Origin: Cellulomonas sp. S1-8
GTDB taxonomy: Bacteria > Actinomycetota > Actinomycetes > Actinomycetales > Cellulomonadaceae
Reading direction: 5' to 3'
Assembly: GCF_026184235.1 (NCBI RefSeq)
Contig: NZ_CP110806.1
Location: 2,356,001-2,420,000 of the forward strand
Length of the DNA: 64,000 nucleotides
This document shows positions 51,335 through 59,092 of the stretch, in pieces (positions within the stretch are counted from its first letter, which is position 1; each line of letters opens with the position of its first letter). Both the position numbers and the translations under genes were made by a program. The notes beneath the pieces are model-generated. The model worked only from the letters and a program-made list of their open reading frames with translations. It had not been told where the DNA came from and made no database searches.

Positions 51335-52258
51335 GTGAGCGTGGACACCGAGCAGCCGAGCGCACCCGTCGGGAACGCACCCGTCGGCGACGCACCCGGC
51401 GGGACCGCCCCCGTCAGGGAGCCGACGGTCGAGCCGCGCGTCCCCGGCCTGTCGCCGTCCCGGGCCAACGACTTCCTGCAGTGCCCGCTGCTGTTCCGCT
51501 TCCGGGTCGTCGACCGCCTCCCCGAGCCGGCGTCGCCCGCGGCCGCGCGCGGCACGCTGGTCCACGCGGTGCTCGAGACGCTGTTCGACCTGCCCGCGGC
51601 CGAGCGCACGATCGACGCGGCGTGCGCGTCCCTCCCCGGGCACTGGGCGACGCTCGTGGAGCAGGACGCCCGCTACGGCGAGCTCCTCGGCACCGACGAC
51701 GAGCGCGCCGAGTTCCTCGCCGGGGCCGAGCGGCTGCTCGCGACGTGGTTCACGCTCGAGGACCCCACGCGCCTCGAGCCGCGCGCCCGTGAGCTGCAGG
51801 TGCGGCACGACCTCGACGACGGCCCGCGGCTGCGCGGCGTCGTCGACCGCGTCGACGTCGCCCCCAACGGGTGGGTCCGCGTCGTCGACTACAAGACGGG
51901 CCGCTCGCCGCGCGCCGGGTACGAGAGCTCGGCGCTGTTCCAGATGCGCTTCTACGCGTACGTCGTGTGGCGCACCCGCGGGGTCCTGCCCAAGCGCCTG
52001 CAGCTCGCGTACCTGGGCGACGGCGTCATGGTGACCCACGAGCCGACCGAGTCCGAGATGCACACGCTCGAGGCGCGCGTGCGGTCCATCTGGGCGGGTA
52101 TCGAGGACACGGCGCGCACCGGCGACTGGCGCCCGCGGACCTCGCGGCTGTGCGACTGGTGCTCGTTCCGCGACCGCTGCCCGTCGTTCGGCGGCACCCC
52201 GCCGCCCATCCCCGAGGGCGCCGTCGAGCGGGCTATCGGCGTCACACCCGTCGGCTGA
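51335..52258 (+). CDS. RecB-family PD-(D/E)XK exonuclease with Fe-S cluster
   Basis: 307 aa. SPSRANDFLQCPLLFRF gives the first Cys of a 4Fe-4S cluster, and RLCDWCSFRDRCPSF near the end supplies three more. RGTLVHAVLETLFDL, GVVDRVDV and VVDYKTGRSP are the nuclease motifs (His, Asp, D-x-K). It is a small stand-alone Cas4/RecB-like nuclease conserved beside the actinobacterial proteasome and mycothiol genes; substrate unknown. Start is GTG 51335 by the -10 spacing; GTG 51341 (7 nt after GGAG) is the alternative. N-terminal 35 residues are Pro/Ala-rich. Confidence 0.87.
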   Translation: MSVDTEQPSAPVGNAPVGDAPGGTAPVREPTVEPRVPGLSPSRANDFLQCPLLFRFRVVDRLPEPASPAAARGTLVHAVLETLFDLPAAERTIDAACASLPGHWATLVEQDARYGELLGTDDERAEFLAGAERLLATWFTLEDPTRLEPRARELQVRHDLDDGPRLRGVVDRVDVAPNGWVRVVDYKTGRSPRAGYESSALFQMRFYAYVVWRTRGVLPKRLQLAYLGDGVMVTHEPTESEMHTLEARVRSIWAGIEDTARTGDWRPRTSRLCDWCSFRDRCPSFGGTPPPIPEGAVERAIGVTPVG

Positions 52259-52275
52259 GCTCGTCCCGCGAGCGA

Positions 52276-53004
52276 TCAGACCGGGTCGCGCACGTCGCGC
52301 AGGTCCAGTGCCTCTCCCGCGGCGATCCGCGCGAGCGTGGTGAGGTCGAGGGCGGCCAGGGACGCGGTGCGGGAGACGCCGGGCGGCGGGTCGAGCACCA
52401 CGTGCGAGTCGACCGCGACGACGCGCGCCCCGCTCGCGACCGCGGACGCGAGGCCGGACCGCGAGTCCTCGAACGCGACGCAGCCGGTCACGTCGACGCC
52501 CAGCAGACGGGCCGCGGTCAGGTAGGGCTCGGGGTGCGGCTTGGGCCGCGTGACCGTGTCGCCCGCGACGACGACGTCGAACAACCCCACGGCGTCGGCG
52601 AACGGCGCAGCGAGCACCTGGAACGACGACGTGACGAGCGCCTGCGGCACGCCCGCGTCGTGCAGCGCACGCAGCGCCTCGTGCGCACCGGGCCGCCACG
52701 GGATGCCCGCCGCGACGGCCTCGCCGACCGCGGCGTTGAGGGCGTCCGCGATCGCGTCGACGGACAGCGCCACCCCCCGCGCCTGCAGCGCTGCAGCGGC
52801 GACGGGCATCGAGCTGCCGATCATCGCCACGGCGTCCTCGTGCGTCCACACCCCACCGTGCGCCTCGACCAGCTCGACCTCCGCGGCCATCCAGTACGGC
52901 TCGGTGTCGATGAGCGTGCCGTCCATGTCCCACAGCACCGCGGCCGGCAGGACCGGCCCGGCCGGGACGTCGGCGGCGGCGGCGCGGTCGGCGAGGGTGC
53001 TCAG
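52276..53004 (-). CDS. HAD-superfamily phosphatase, beta-phosphoglucomutase-like, apparent CTG start
   Basis: 242 aa from a CTG at 53004. Motif I WDMDGTLIDTEPYW (nucleophile and acid/base Asp), motif II LVTSS, Lys in RPKPHPEPY and motif III FEDSRSGLASA are complete, with a helical cap of the beta-PGM type. The only ribosome binding site is AGGAG at 53011-53015, 6 nt before CTG; no ATG, GTG or TTG lies nearby in frame except inside the core or far upstream, overlapping the PAC2 gene. Substrate unknown, probably a small sugar phosphate. Confidence 0.83.
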   Translation of the reverse strand: MSTLADRAAAADVPAGPVLPAAVLWDMDGTLIDTEPYWMAAEVELVEAHGGVWTHEDAVAMIGSSMPVAAAALQARGVALSVDAIADALNAAVGEAVAAGIPWRPGAHEALRALHDAGVPQALVTSSFQVLAAPFADAVGLFDVVVAGDTVTRPKPHPEPYLTAARLLGVDVTGCVAFEDSRSGLASAVASGARVVAVDSHVVLDPPPGVSRTASLAALDLTTLARIAAGEALDLRDVRDPV

Positions 53005-53117
53005 GGCGGTCTCCTGGTGCGTGCGAGGGGACGAACGGGCGGTCGGACGAGCGTACCCGGCCGGGCCTGAAGGCCCGCGGCACCCTCCTCGGTCCCGCCC
53101 CGGCGGCGGTCGCGCCC

Positions 53118-53123
53118 TAGCAT
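53118..53123 (+). promoter_or_regulatory. -10 box TAGCAT, leaderless PAC2 promoter
   Basis: TANNNT hexamer 6 nt before the GTG at 53130; no Shine-Dalgarno sequence. Confidence 0.55.
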
Positions 53124-53129
53124 GGGGCG

Positions 53130-53987
53130 GTGAGTGAGCACGCAGCATCCGACCTGCCGGCACGGGAGACCGTCCTCCTCGCGGCATTCGAGGGCTGGAA
53201 CGACGCCGGGGGCGCGGCGACGGCCGCGCTCGAGCACCTGCACGACGTGTGGGGCGCCGAGCAGGTCGACGAGCTGGATCCCGAGGACTACCACGACTTC
53301 CAGGTGAACCGGCCCGTCGTGGGCCTGGGCCCCGACGGCGAGCGCGAGATCACGTGGCCGACCACCGCCGTCGCGGTCGCCACGACGCCGCGCTCGGGCC
53401 GCCAGGTCGTCATCGTCCACGGCATCGAGCCGTCGATGCGCTGGCGCCGGTACTGCAACGAGCTGCTCGACATCGCGACCGGGTTGGGCGTGCGCACGAT
53501 CGTCACCGTGGGCGCGCTGCTGGCGGACGTGCCGCACACCCGCCCGATCCCCGTGAACGCCACCAGCGAGGACGAGCACGTGCGCGAGCTCATGGGCCTG
53601 GAGCCCAACACCTACGAGGGTCCGACGGGCATCGTCGGGGTCCTCCAGCACGAGGCCGGCGCCCGCGGGCTGCAGGCGCTGTCCCTGTGGGCGGCCGTCC
53701 CGCACTACGTCGCTGCTCCCCCGTCGCCCAAGGCGACGCTCGCGATCCTGCACCGCATCGAGGCGCTGCTCGGTGAGCCCGTGCCGCTGTCCGACCTGCC
53801 CGACGACGCGACGGCCTGGCAGGCCGGCGTCGACGAGCTGGCCGGTGAGGACTCCGAGATCGGTGAGTACGTGCGCCAGCTCGAGGAGGCCAAGGACACC
53901 GCCGAGCTGCCCGAGGCGAGCGGCGAGGCGATCGCGCAGGAGTTCGAGCGCTACCTGCGTCGACGGGACAAGGGCACCGGCGGCTGA
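53130..53987 (+). CDS. PAC2-family protein (proteasome assembly chaperone-like fold)
   Basis: 285 aa. Start LLAAFEGWNDAGGAATAAL and the middle GIEPSMRWRRYCNELLDIATGLGVRTIVTVGALLADVPHTRP are typical of PAC2 proteins of actinobacteria, with VPHYVAAPPSPKATLAIL following. The fold is related to eukaryotic proteasome assembly chaperones, but a role in bacterial proteasome assembly has not been shown; the proximity (5 kb) to the Pup-proteasome locus is suggestive only. The C-terminus ends in a charged helix. GTG by -10 spacing. Confidence 0.88.
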   Translation: MSEHAASDLPARETVLLAAFEGWNDAGGAATAALEHLHDVWGAEQVDELDPEDYHDFQVNRPVVGLGPDGEREITWPTTAVAVATTPRSGRQVVIVHGIEPSMRWRRYCNELLDIATGLGVRTIVTVGALLADVPHTRPIPVNATSEDEHVRELMGLEPNTYEGPTGIVGVLQHEAGARGLQALSLWAAVPHYVAAPPSPKATLAILHRIEALLGEPVPLSDLPDDATAWQAGVDELAGEDSEIGEYVRQLEEAKDTAELPEASGEAIAQEFERYLRRRDKGTGG

Positions 53988-54021
53988 CCCGTCGGGGCCG
54001 TCCTCACCCCCCACGCCGTCG

Positions 54022-55263
54022 TCACATCCGCACGCCGAGCAGGGCGTCGATCGTGCGTGCCACCACGCCGGGCGCCCCCTCGTGGAACGGCACCTCACCG
54101 ACCAGCGCGGTCACGGACCACGCGTCGACGACGGCCAGCGCGCGCGGGGTGTCCAGGTCGTCGGCCACGGCGGCACGGACCGCCGCGAGCACCGGGCCCG
54201 CGTCCGGCCCGCCGTTGCCGGCGAGCGCGCGGCGCCACGTCACGAGCCGCTCCTGCGCGGCGGCGAGCCCGGCGTCCGTCCACTCCCAGTCGTCGCGGTA
54301 CCGGTGCGCGAGGAGCGCGAGCCGGATCGCCATCGGCTCGACGCCTGCCGCGAGCAGGGCGGAGACGAGCACGAGGTTGCCGAGCGACTTGCTCATCTTG
54401 TGGCCCTGGTAGCCGACCATGCCGGTGTGCACGTGCGTCCCGGCCGCGGCGCCGTCGAGCATCCGCAGGTGCGACGCGCTGCACTCGTGGTGCGGGAACG
54501 CCAGGTCGGAGCCGCCGCCCTGCACGTCGTACGGCACGCCCAGCGCGTCGGCCGCGATGACCGCGCACTCGACGTGCCACCCGGGGCGGCCGCGGCCGAG
54601 TCCCGGGGCCTCCCACGCGGGCTCCCCCGGACGCTCGGCGCGCCACAGCAGAGGGTCCAGCGCCGACCGCTTGCCGGGCCGGTCCGGGTCGCCGCCGCGC
54701 TCCGCGCTCAGCGCGCGCATCGTCGCGACGTCCAGCCGGGCCACGGTGCCGAACGCCGCGTCCGCGGACAGGTCGGCGTACACGTCGTCGCCGCCGTCCG
54801 GTGCCGGCAGCCGGTACGCGGCTCCGCTCTCGAGCAGGCGGCGGACACCCGCGACCACCTGCGGTACGCACTCGACGACCCCCCGGTACACGTCGGGCGG
54901 GACCACCCCGAGGGCCGTCATGTCGGACGCGTACAGCGCGGTCTGCTGGGCGGCGAGCTCGCGCCAGTCCACGCCCGTGGCGGTCGCGCGCTCGAGCAGC
55001 GGGTCGTCGACGTCGGTCACGTTGGACGCGTACGTGACCTGCTGTCCGGCGTCCCGCCACGCGCGCACCAGCACGTCGAAGGCGACGTACGTCGCCGCGT
55101 GGCCCAGGTGGGTCGCGTCGTAGGGGGTGATGCCGCAGACGTAGAGGCGGGCCTGCGGTCCCGGCGCGGCCACGACGACGGCGCCGCTGGCGGTGTCGAG
55201 CACCCGGACCGGCTCGCCGGTCCCGGGCAGCCGGGGGATCTGCGGGGCAGGCCAGGTGAGCAC
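54022..55263 (-). CDS. mshC: Cysteine:1D-myo-inosityl-2-amino-2-deoxy-alpha-D-glucopyranoside ligase MshC
   Basis: 413 aa. It joins Cys to GlcN-Ins in mycothiol synthesis. It is a class I tRNA-synthetase-like enzyme: YVCGITPYDATHLGHAATYV has the zinc Cys and HIGH-type motif, GWHVECAVIA and GSDLAFPHHECSASH the zinc and Cys-binding residues, and HKMSKSLGNL the KMSKS loop. It is distinguished from CysS by the GITPYDATH start and by the length. GTG at 55263 is 6 nt after TAGGCT. mshA, mshB and mshD are outside the window. Confidence 0.95.
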   Translation of the reverse strand: MLTWPAPQIPRLPGTGEPVRVLDTASGAVVVAAPGPQARLYVCGITPYDATHLGHAATYVAFDVLVRAWRDAGQQVTYASNVTDVDDPLLERATATGVDWRELAAQQTALYASDMTALGVVPPDVYRGVVECVPQVVAGVRRLLESGAAYRLPAPDGGDDVYADLSADAAFGTVARLDVATMRALSAERGGDPDRPGKRSALDPLLWRAERPGEPAWEAPGLGRGRPGWHVECAVIAADALGVPYDVQGGGSDLAFPHHECSASHLRMLDGAAAGTHVHTGMVGYQGHKMSKSLGNLVLVSALLAAGVEPMAIRLALLAHRYRDDWEWTDAGLAAAQERLVTWRRALAGNGGPDAGPVLAAVRAAVADDLDTPRALAVVDAWSVTALVGEVPFHEGAPGVVARTIDALLGVRM

Positions 55264-55269
55264 GCCGGA

Positions 55270-55275
55270 AGCCTA
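55270..55275 (-). promoter_or_regulatory. -10 box TAGGCT, leaderless mshC promoter
   Basis: TANNNT hexamer 6 nt before the mshC GTG. Confidence 0.5.
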
Positions 55276-55301
55276 ACCGTCGCGGCCGTGCGCACCCGAC
55301 G

Positions 55302-55307
55302 CACAAT
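55302..55307 (+). promoter_or_regulatory. Possible -10 box CACAAT before the corA-like gene
   Basis: CANNNT variant 6 nt before the GTG at 55314; no Shine-Dalgarno sequence. Confidence 0.4.
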
Positions 55308-55313
55308 GGGCAC

Positions 55314-56393
55314 GTGACACGCCATGCGACGTCCGGTCCCGCTGCCGGGACCACCGGTGCCTCTCCCCCGTCCGACGGCCCGGTCGGCGACCGGCCCGCG
55401 GTGCAGGTGTGGGTCGAGCGGTCGGACGGCTGGCACCCGGCCCCCGCCGCGAGCGGGACCGGGGGTGCCGCCGGCGCGGCGGACGTGCGCACCACGTGGG
55501 TCGTGACAGCGGACCTCGACGGGCTCGTCGCCACGACCCGGGACCTGGCGACCGATGCCCGGACGTCGCCGCTGCTCGACCACCACGTGCGGCACGGCGG
55601 TCACGGGGACCGGCCGCACGCCCGGCTGGACCGCGGGCCGGACGGTCAGGTCGTGCTCACCGCTCCGACGCTCTCGTTCGTCCCGCGGACGCGCGAGGTG
55701 CACACCGGCTGGATCACGTGCGTGCTGTCCCGGGGGCTGGTCGTCACGACCGAGGAGGGCGACGCGGGGGTGCTCGCGGCGGCCGCCGCGCGGCTCGAGG
55801 ACGACATGCCGGATCCCGACGAGGGCGCGTACGCCGTCGCGGCCGCCGTGCTGCTCGTCCTGGTGCAGACGGCGGGCGACGTCGAGGTCGAGATCGGCGA
55901 CGCGGTGGCGTGCGTCGAGCGCGAGGTCTTCTCGCCGCACGCGGTGGGCGACGTCATGGGCGAGGTCTACGCCCTGAAGCGGGAGATCGCCGAGGGGCGT
56001 CGCGCGCTCGGACCTGTGGGGGCCGTGCTGCCCGACCTCGACGACACGTGGGCCGAGCACGGTCACGGCCACGGGTCACCCGCCTGGTTGCGGCGCGTGC
56101 GGTCCGGCGTCGAGCGCATCGACCGGCACCTCGACGGTCACGACAGCCTGCTGGGCGACATGGTGGCGGTGCACCTCGCGCAGGTCTCGGTGCGGCAGAA
56201 CGAGGACATGCGCAAGATCTCCGCGTGGGCGGCGATGATCGCCGTGCCCACGCTCGTGGCGGGCGTCTACGGCATGAACTTCCGTCACATGCCGGAGCTC
56301 GACTGGACGTTCGGGTACCCGCTCGCGATCACGGCCATGGTCGTCGCGTGCGTGGCCCTGTGGCGTGCGTTCCGGCGCTCGGGCTGGTTGTGA
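55314..56393 (+). CDS. CorA-type divalent cation transporter
   Basis: 359 aa. A cytoplasmic N-terminal domain of about 290 residues, then two membrane helices near the C-terminus; the pore motif YGMNF at 319-323 closes the first helix. RISAWAA-like DMRKISAWAAMIAVPTLVAG is typical. It should carry Mg2+ or Co2+ (or Zn2+ if a ZntB-like member). The N-terminal 50 residues are Gly/Ala/Pro-rich and variable. The stop lies 4 nt from that of uppP, within the palindrome TGACGCGTCA, so the two genes end face to face. Confidence 0.87.
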   Translation: MTRHATSGPAAGTTGASPPSDGPVGDRPAVQVWVERSDGWHPAPAASGTGGAAGAADVRTTWVVTADLDGLVATTRDLATDARTSPLLDHHVRHGGHGDRPHARLDRGPDGQVVLTAPTLSFVPRTREVHTGWITCVLSRGLVVTTEEGDAGVLAAAAARLEDDMPDPDEGAYAVAAAVLLVLVQTAGDVEVEIGDAVACVEREVFSPHAVGDVMGEVYALKREIAEGRRALGPVGAVLPDLDDTWAEHGHGHGSPAWLRRVRSGVERIDRHLDGHDSLLGDMVAVHLAQVSVRQNEDMRKISAWAAMIAVPTLVAGVYGMNFRHMPELDWTFGYPLAITAMVVACVALWRAFRRSGWL

Positions 56394-56397
56394 CGCG

Positions 56398-57300
56398 TCA
56401 GGCGTTCGCGGGTGCGCTGACGGGCTCGAGCACGCCCGTGAGCAGCAGCAGGACGACGACGAGCGCGAGCCCCAGGCGGTAGTAGACGAACGGCGTGTAG
56501 CTGAACGTCGAGACGATCTTGAGGAACGCGATGATGACGACGTACCCGACGACGAACGCCACGACCGTGGCGATGAACGTCGCCCCCAGACCGGGCGTGC
56601 CGGCCTCACCGAAGTCGCCGGCGCTCTTGACCAGCTGGAACAGGCCCGAGCCGAACACCGCGGGGATCGCGAGCAGGAACGAGTACCGCGCCGCCGCCTC
56701 CCGCGTGTAGCCCATGAGCAGGCCACCGGTGATGGTGCCGCCCGAGCGGGACACGCCGGGCACGAGCGCGAGCGCCTGCCAGAACCCGAACGCGAGCGCG
56801 TGCCGGGGCGTCAGCTGCTCCAGCCGGCGGACCTTGGCGCCCCGCCGGTCCGCCCAGCCCAGCACGAGCGCGAACACCGCCAGCGTCAGGGCGACCAGCC
56901 ACAGGTTGCGGAAGGGGCTCTCGATCGCGTCCTGGAACGCCAGGCCGAGCACCACGATCGGCACGGAGCCCAGGGCGATGAACCAGGCCATGAGCGCGTC
57001 GGTGTCGGCGGGCTGCCCCGCCGGCATGCCGGCGCGGGCGCGCCAGTCGGTGCCGTAGGCCCCGCGCACCGCCGCCCACCAGGCCAGGGCGATGCGCTTG
57101 ATGTCCCGACGGAAGTACAGGAGCACGGCCGTCTCGGTGCCGAGCTGGGTGATCGCCGTGAACGCCGCCCCCGGGTCCCCGGACCCGACGAGCTCGCCCA
57201 CGATGCGCAGGTGCGCGCTCGAGGAGACCGGGAGGAACTCCGTGAGCCCCTGCACCAGCCCGAGGAGGATGGCCTCACCTGTCCCGATGCCCGTCGTCAC
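56398..57300 (-). CDS. uppP: Undecaprenyl-diphosphate phosphatase
   Basis: 300 aa, eight or so membrane helices. Recycles the lipid carrier of cell-wall synthesis. Motif 1 [17 protein letters not shown] and motif 2 [10 protein letters not shown] (catalytic Glu, Arg and Ser) are intact. GTG at 57300 lies 8 nt after TATCGT. In many actinobacteria uppP adjoins the MSMEG_4193/DUF3090/SCO1664 trio and mshC; here only mshC is close. Confidence 0.95.
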   Translation of the reverse strand: MTTGIGTGEAILLGLVQGLTEFLPVSSSAHLRIVGELVGSGDPGAAFTAITQLGTETAVLLYFRRDIKRIALAWWAAVRGAYGTDWRARAGMPAGQPADTDALMAWFIALGSVPIVVLGLAFQDAIESPFRNLWLVALTLAVFALVLGWADRRGAKVRRLEQLTPRHALAFGFWQALALVPGVSRSGGTITGGLLMGYTREAAARYSFLLAIPAVFGSGLFQLVKSAGDFGEAGTPGLGATFIATVVAFVVGYVVIIAFLKIVSTFSYTPFVYYRLGLALVVVLLLLTGVLEPVSAPANA

Positions 57301-57308
57301 GAGGCGCA

Positions 57309-57314
57309 ACGATA
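57309..57314 (-). promoter_or_regulatory. -10 box TATCGT, leaderless uppP promoter
   Basis: TANNNT hexamer 8 nt before the uppP GTG. Confidence 0.45.
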
Positions 57315-57376
57315 GCGGTGCGGTGTGACCGTCGGGCGCACGGCCCGTCGCGACCGACCGCACGCCTCCGCGCGGC

Positions 57377-57382
57377 TAGGGT
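57377..57382 (+). promoter_or_regulatory. -10 box TAGGGT, leaderless promoter of the aldo/keto reductase
   Basis: TANNNT hexamer 8 nt before the ATG at 57391, facing the uppP promoter in a 90-nt gap. Confidence 0.45.
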
Positions 57383-57390
57383 GACGCCCC

Positions 57391-58347
57391 ATGGAGCACC
57401 GCCGACTGGGCCGCACGGGCCTGCGCGTCTCGTCGCTCGGGCTCGGCACCATGACCTGGAGCCGCGACACCGACGACCACGAGGCCGCCGACCAGCTGCG
57501 CGACTTCGTCGAGGCCGGCGGGACGCTCGTCGACACGTCGGCGGCCTACGCCGACGGGGGCGCCGAGCAGCTGCTCGGCACGCTGCTCGGTGACGTCGCC
57601 GAGCGCGAGGACGTCGTGCTGTGCACCAAGGCCGGGGTGCGGCGCACCCCCGGCGGTGGCGTGGTCGACGCGTCCCGCGGCGCGCTGCTGGACAGCCTCG
57701 ACGGCTCGCTGCGACGGCTGCGCACCGACCACGTCGACCTGTGGCTCGCCACGCCCGACCCCCGGACGCCCCTCGAGGAGACCGTGTCGGCCCTGCGCCA
57801 CGCCGTGCAGTCCGGCAAGGCCCGCTACGTGGGCCTGTCGAACCACGCGGGCTGGCAGGTCGCCCGCGCGGCGACGCTGCTGGAGCCGGACCCGGGCCTG
57901 GCGGCCGTCGAGGCGGAGTACTCGCTGCTGCAGCGCGGGGTCGAGCGCGAGGTGCTGCCCGCGTGCGCGGCGCTGGGCGCCGGGCTGCTCGCGTGGTCAC
58001 CGCTGGGACGCGGCGTGCTCACGGGCAAGTACCGCCGCACGATCCCGTCGGACTCGCGCGCGGCGTCCGCCCACCTGGCCGGCTTCGTGCAGCCGTACCT
58101 GACGTCCGACGCGGCGGGTGTCGTCGACGCGGTCGTGACGGCGGCCACCGGGCTCGACCGCACCCCGCTGGAGGTCGCCCTCGCGTGGGTGACGTCGCGG
58201 CCGGGGGTGGCGTGCGCGGTCGTCGGGGCGCGGACCGCCTCCCAGCTGCGCGGTGCGCTCGGGGTCGACGACCTGCGGCTGCCGCCCGAGATCGTCGTCG
58301 CGCTCGACGAGATCACCGCGCCGCAGGCGGGCTACCCCGAGCGCTGA
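57391..58347 (+). CDS. Aldo/keto reductase
   Basis: 318 aa TIM-barrel oxidoreductase using NADPH. Starts MEHRRLGRTGLRVSSLGLGTMTWS. Asp and Tyr of the catalytic tetrad are in LVDTSAAYADG; Lys in VLCTKAGV. The usual His (as in DLYQIHRPD) is replaced: the segment reads DLWLATPDP, so the tetrad is incomplete. VGLSNHAGWQV and the C-terminal GARTASQLRGAL cofactor region are normal. Substrate unknown. Stop 24 nt from a convergent stop. Confidence 0.88.
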   Translation: MEHRRLGRTGLRVSSLGLGTMTWSRDTDDHEAADQLRDFVEAGGTLVDTSAAYADGGAEQLLGTLLGDVAEREDVVLCTKAGVRRTPGGGVVDASRGALLDSLDGSLRRLRTDHVDLWLATPDPRTPLEETVSALRHAVQSGKARYVGLSNHAGWQVARAATLLEPDPGLAAVEAEYSLLQRGVEREVLPACAALGAGLLAWSPLGRGVLTGKYRRTIPSDSRAASAHLAGFVQPYLTSDAAGVVDAVVTAATGLDRTPLEVALAWVTSRPGVACAVVGARTASQLRGALGVDDLRLPPEIVVALDEITAPQAGYPER

Positions 58348-58371
58348 CGCGCCCGACGTCGCCCTGGGCGC

Positions 58372-58677
58372 TCAGGCGTCGGCGTCGGCCAGGTCGTCGT
58401 CCACCTCGAGCTCGCCGTCCTCGTCGTCGAGGTCGTCCTCGTCGAGGTCGTCGTCGTCCTCGTCGAGGTCGTCGTCCTCCTCGGCGAGGTAGAACGGCGT
58501 GGCTTCGCCGTGCACCGTGCCCAGCGCGTCGTCGTACACCTCGAACGCGTCCGCCAGCACGTCGTACGCGTCGTCCACGGCAGGGTCGTCGTCGTCCTGC
58601 TTGGACAGCACGGCGGCGTAGTGCGCCTCGAGGGCGGCCACCAGACGGTCGAGGGCGGCGCGCGGATCCACGGTCAT
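58372..58677 (-). CDS. Small acidic protein of unknown function
   Basis: 101 aa. Residues 1-65 are helical (VDPRAALDRLVAALEAHYAAVLSK, AYDVLADAFEVYDDALG); the rest is a run of Asp/Glu (EDDDLDEDDDDLDED-like), encoded by a low-complexity GTC/CTC-repeat DNA stretch around 58390-58480. Similar actinobacterial proteins are often labelled 'primosomal protein' without evidence. ATG at 58677 lies 6 nt after TACCGT. Function not assigned. Confidence 0.75.
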   Translation of the reverse strand: MTVDPRAALDRLVAALEAHYAAVLSKQDDDDPAVDDAYDVLADAFEVYDDALGTVHGEATPFYLAEEDDDLDEDDDDLDEDDLDDEDGELEVDDDLADADA

Positions 58678-58683
58678 GCGATG

Positions 58684-58689
58684 ACGGTA
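58684..58689 (-). promoter_or_regulatory. -10 box TACCGT, leaderless promoter
   Basis: TANNNT hexamer 6 nt before the ATG at 58677. Confidence 0.5.
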
Positions 58690-58780
58690 GCGCCGCACGG
58701 GGCACAATGGCACCGCAGCGGCGCCGACGGGTGCTCCTGGTGCGACGTCGGGCCCCGGACGGGCGGGACGAGGTGACGCG

Positions 58781-59026
58781 ATGGCGGACGGCACGGTGCG
58801 CGACCGGCGCAGCGGGTGGGACACGCACGGGCAGTGGGAGTACCGCGTGCTCCGGATCCCGCCGACCACGTCGGGGGGCGACGCACGACGTCTGCTGACC
58901 GACGAGGCCGAGTACGGGCGGTGGGAGCTCGCGCGGCTGCGGCTCTACGCCGGCGGGGAGCGCCGCGTGTGGTTGCGCCGCAAGATCATCCGGGTGCGCT
59001 CGACCCTCGGTGACCCGCTGGACTGA
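58781..59026 (+). CDS. DUF5703 family protein
   Basis: 81 aa, basic, soluble. WEYRVLRIPPTTS and GRWELARLRLYAGGERRVWLRRKIIRVR are family-typical. ATG at 58781 follows GAGGTG by 5 nt, so this gene has a leader, unlike its neighbours; a CACAAT hexamer about 75 nt upstream may be its -10. In actinobacteria it often adjoins the aldo/keto reductase and M20 peptidase genes, as here. Function unknown. Confidence 0.82.
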   Translation: MADGTVRDRRSGWDTHGQWEYRVLRIPPTTSGGDARRLLTDEAEYGRWELARLRLYAGGERRVWLRRKIIRVRSTLGDPLD

Positions 59027-59041
59027 GGTCGCACCGACGGG

Positions 59042-59090
59042 CCGGGAGGGCCGGGCGCAGCGGCCGGGCGCGATGGCCGGGCCCTCCCGG
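59042..59090. terminator. Hairpin between convergent DUF5703 and M20 peptidase genes
   Basis: CCGGGAGGGCC (59042-59052) pairs with GGCCCTCCCGG (59080-59090), 11 bp with a 27-nt GC-rich loop. It fills the 66-nt gap between two stop codons. Confidence 0.55.
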
Positions 59091-59092
59091 GC

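Noticed and set aside
58390-58480. GTC/CTC-rich low-complexity DNA considered as a non-coding repeat
   Set aside because: It is the coding sequence of the acidic Asp/Glu tail of the small protein at 58372-58677.
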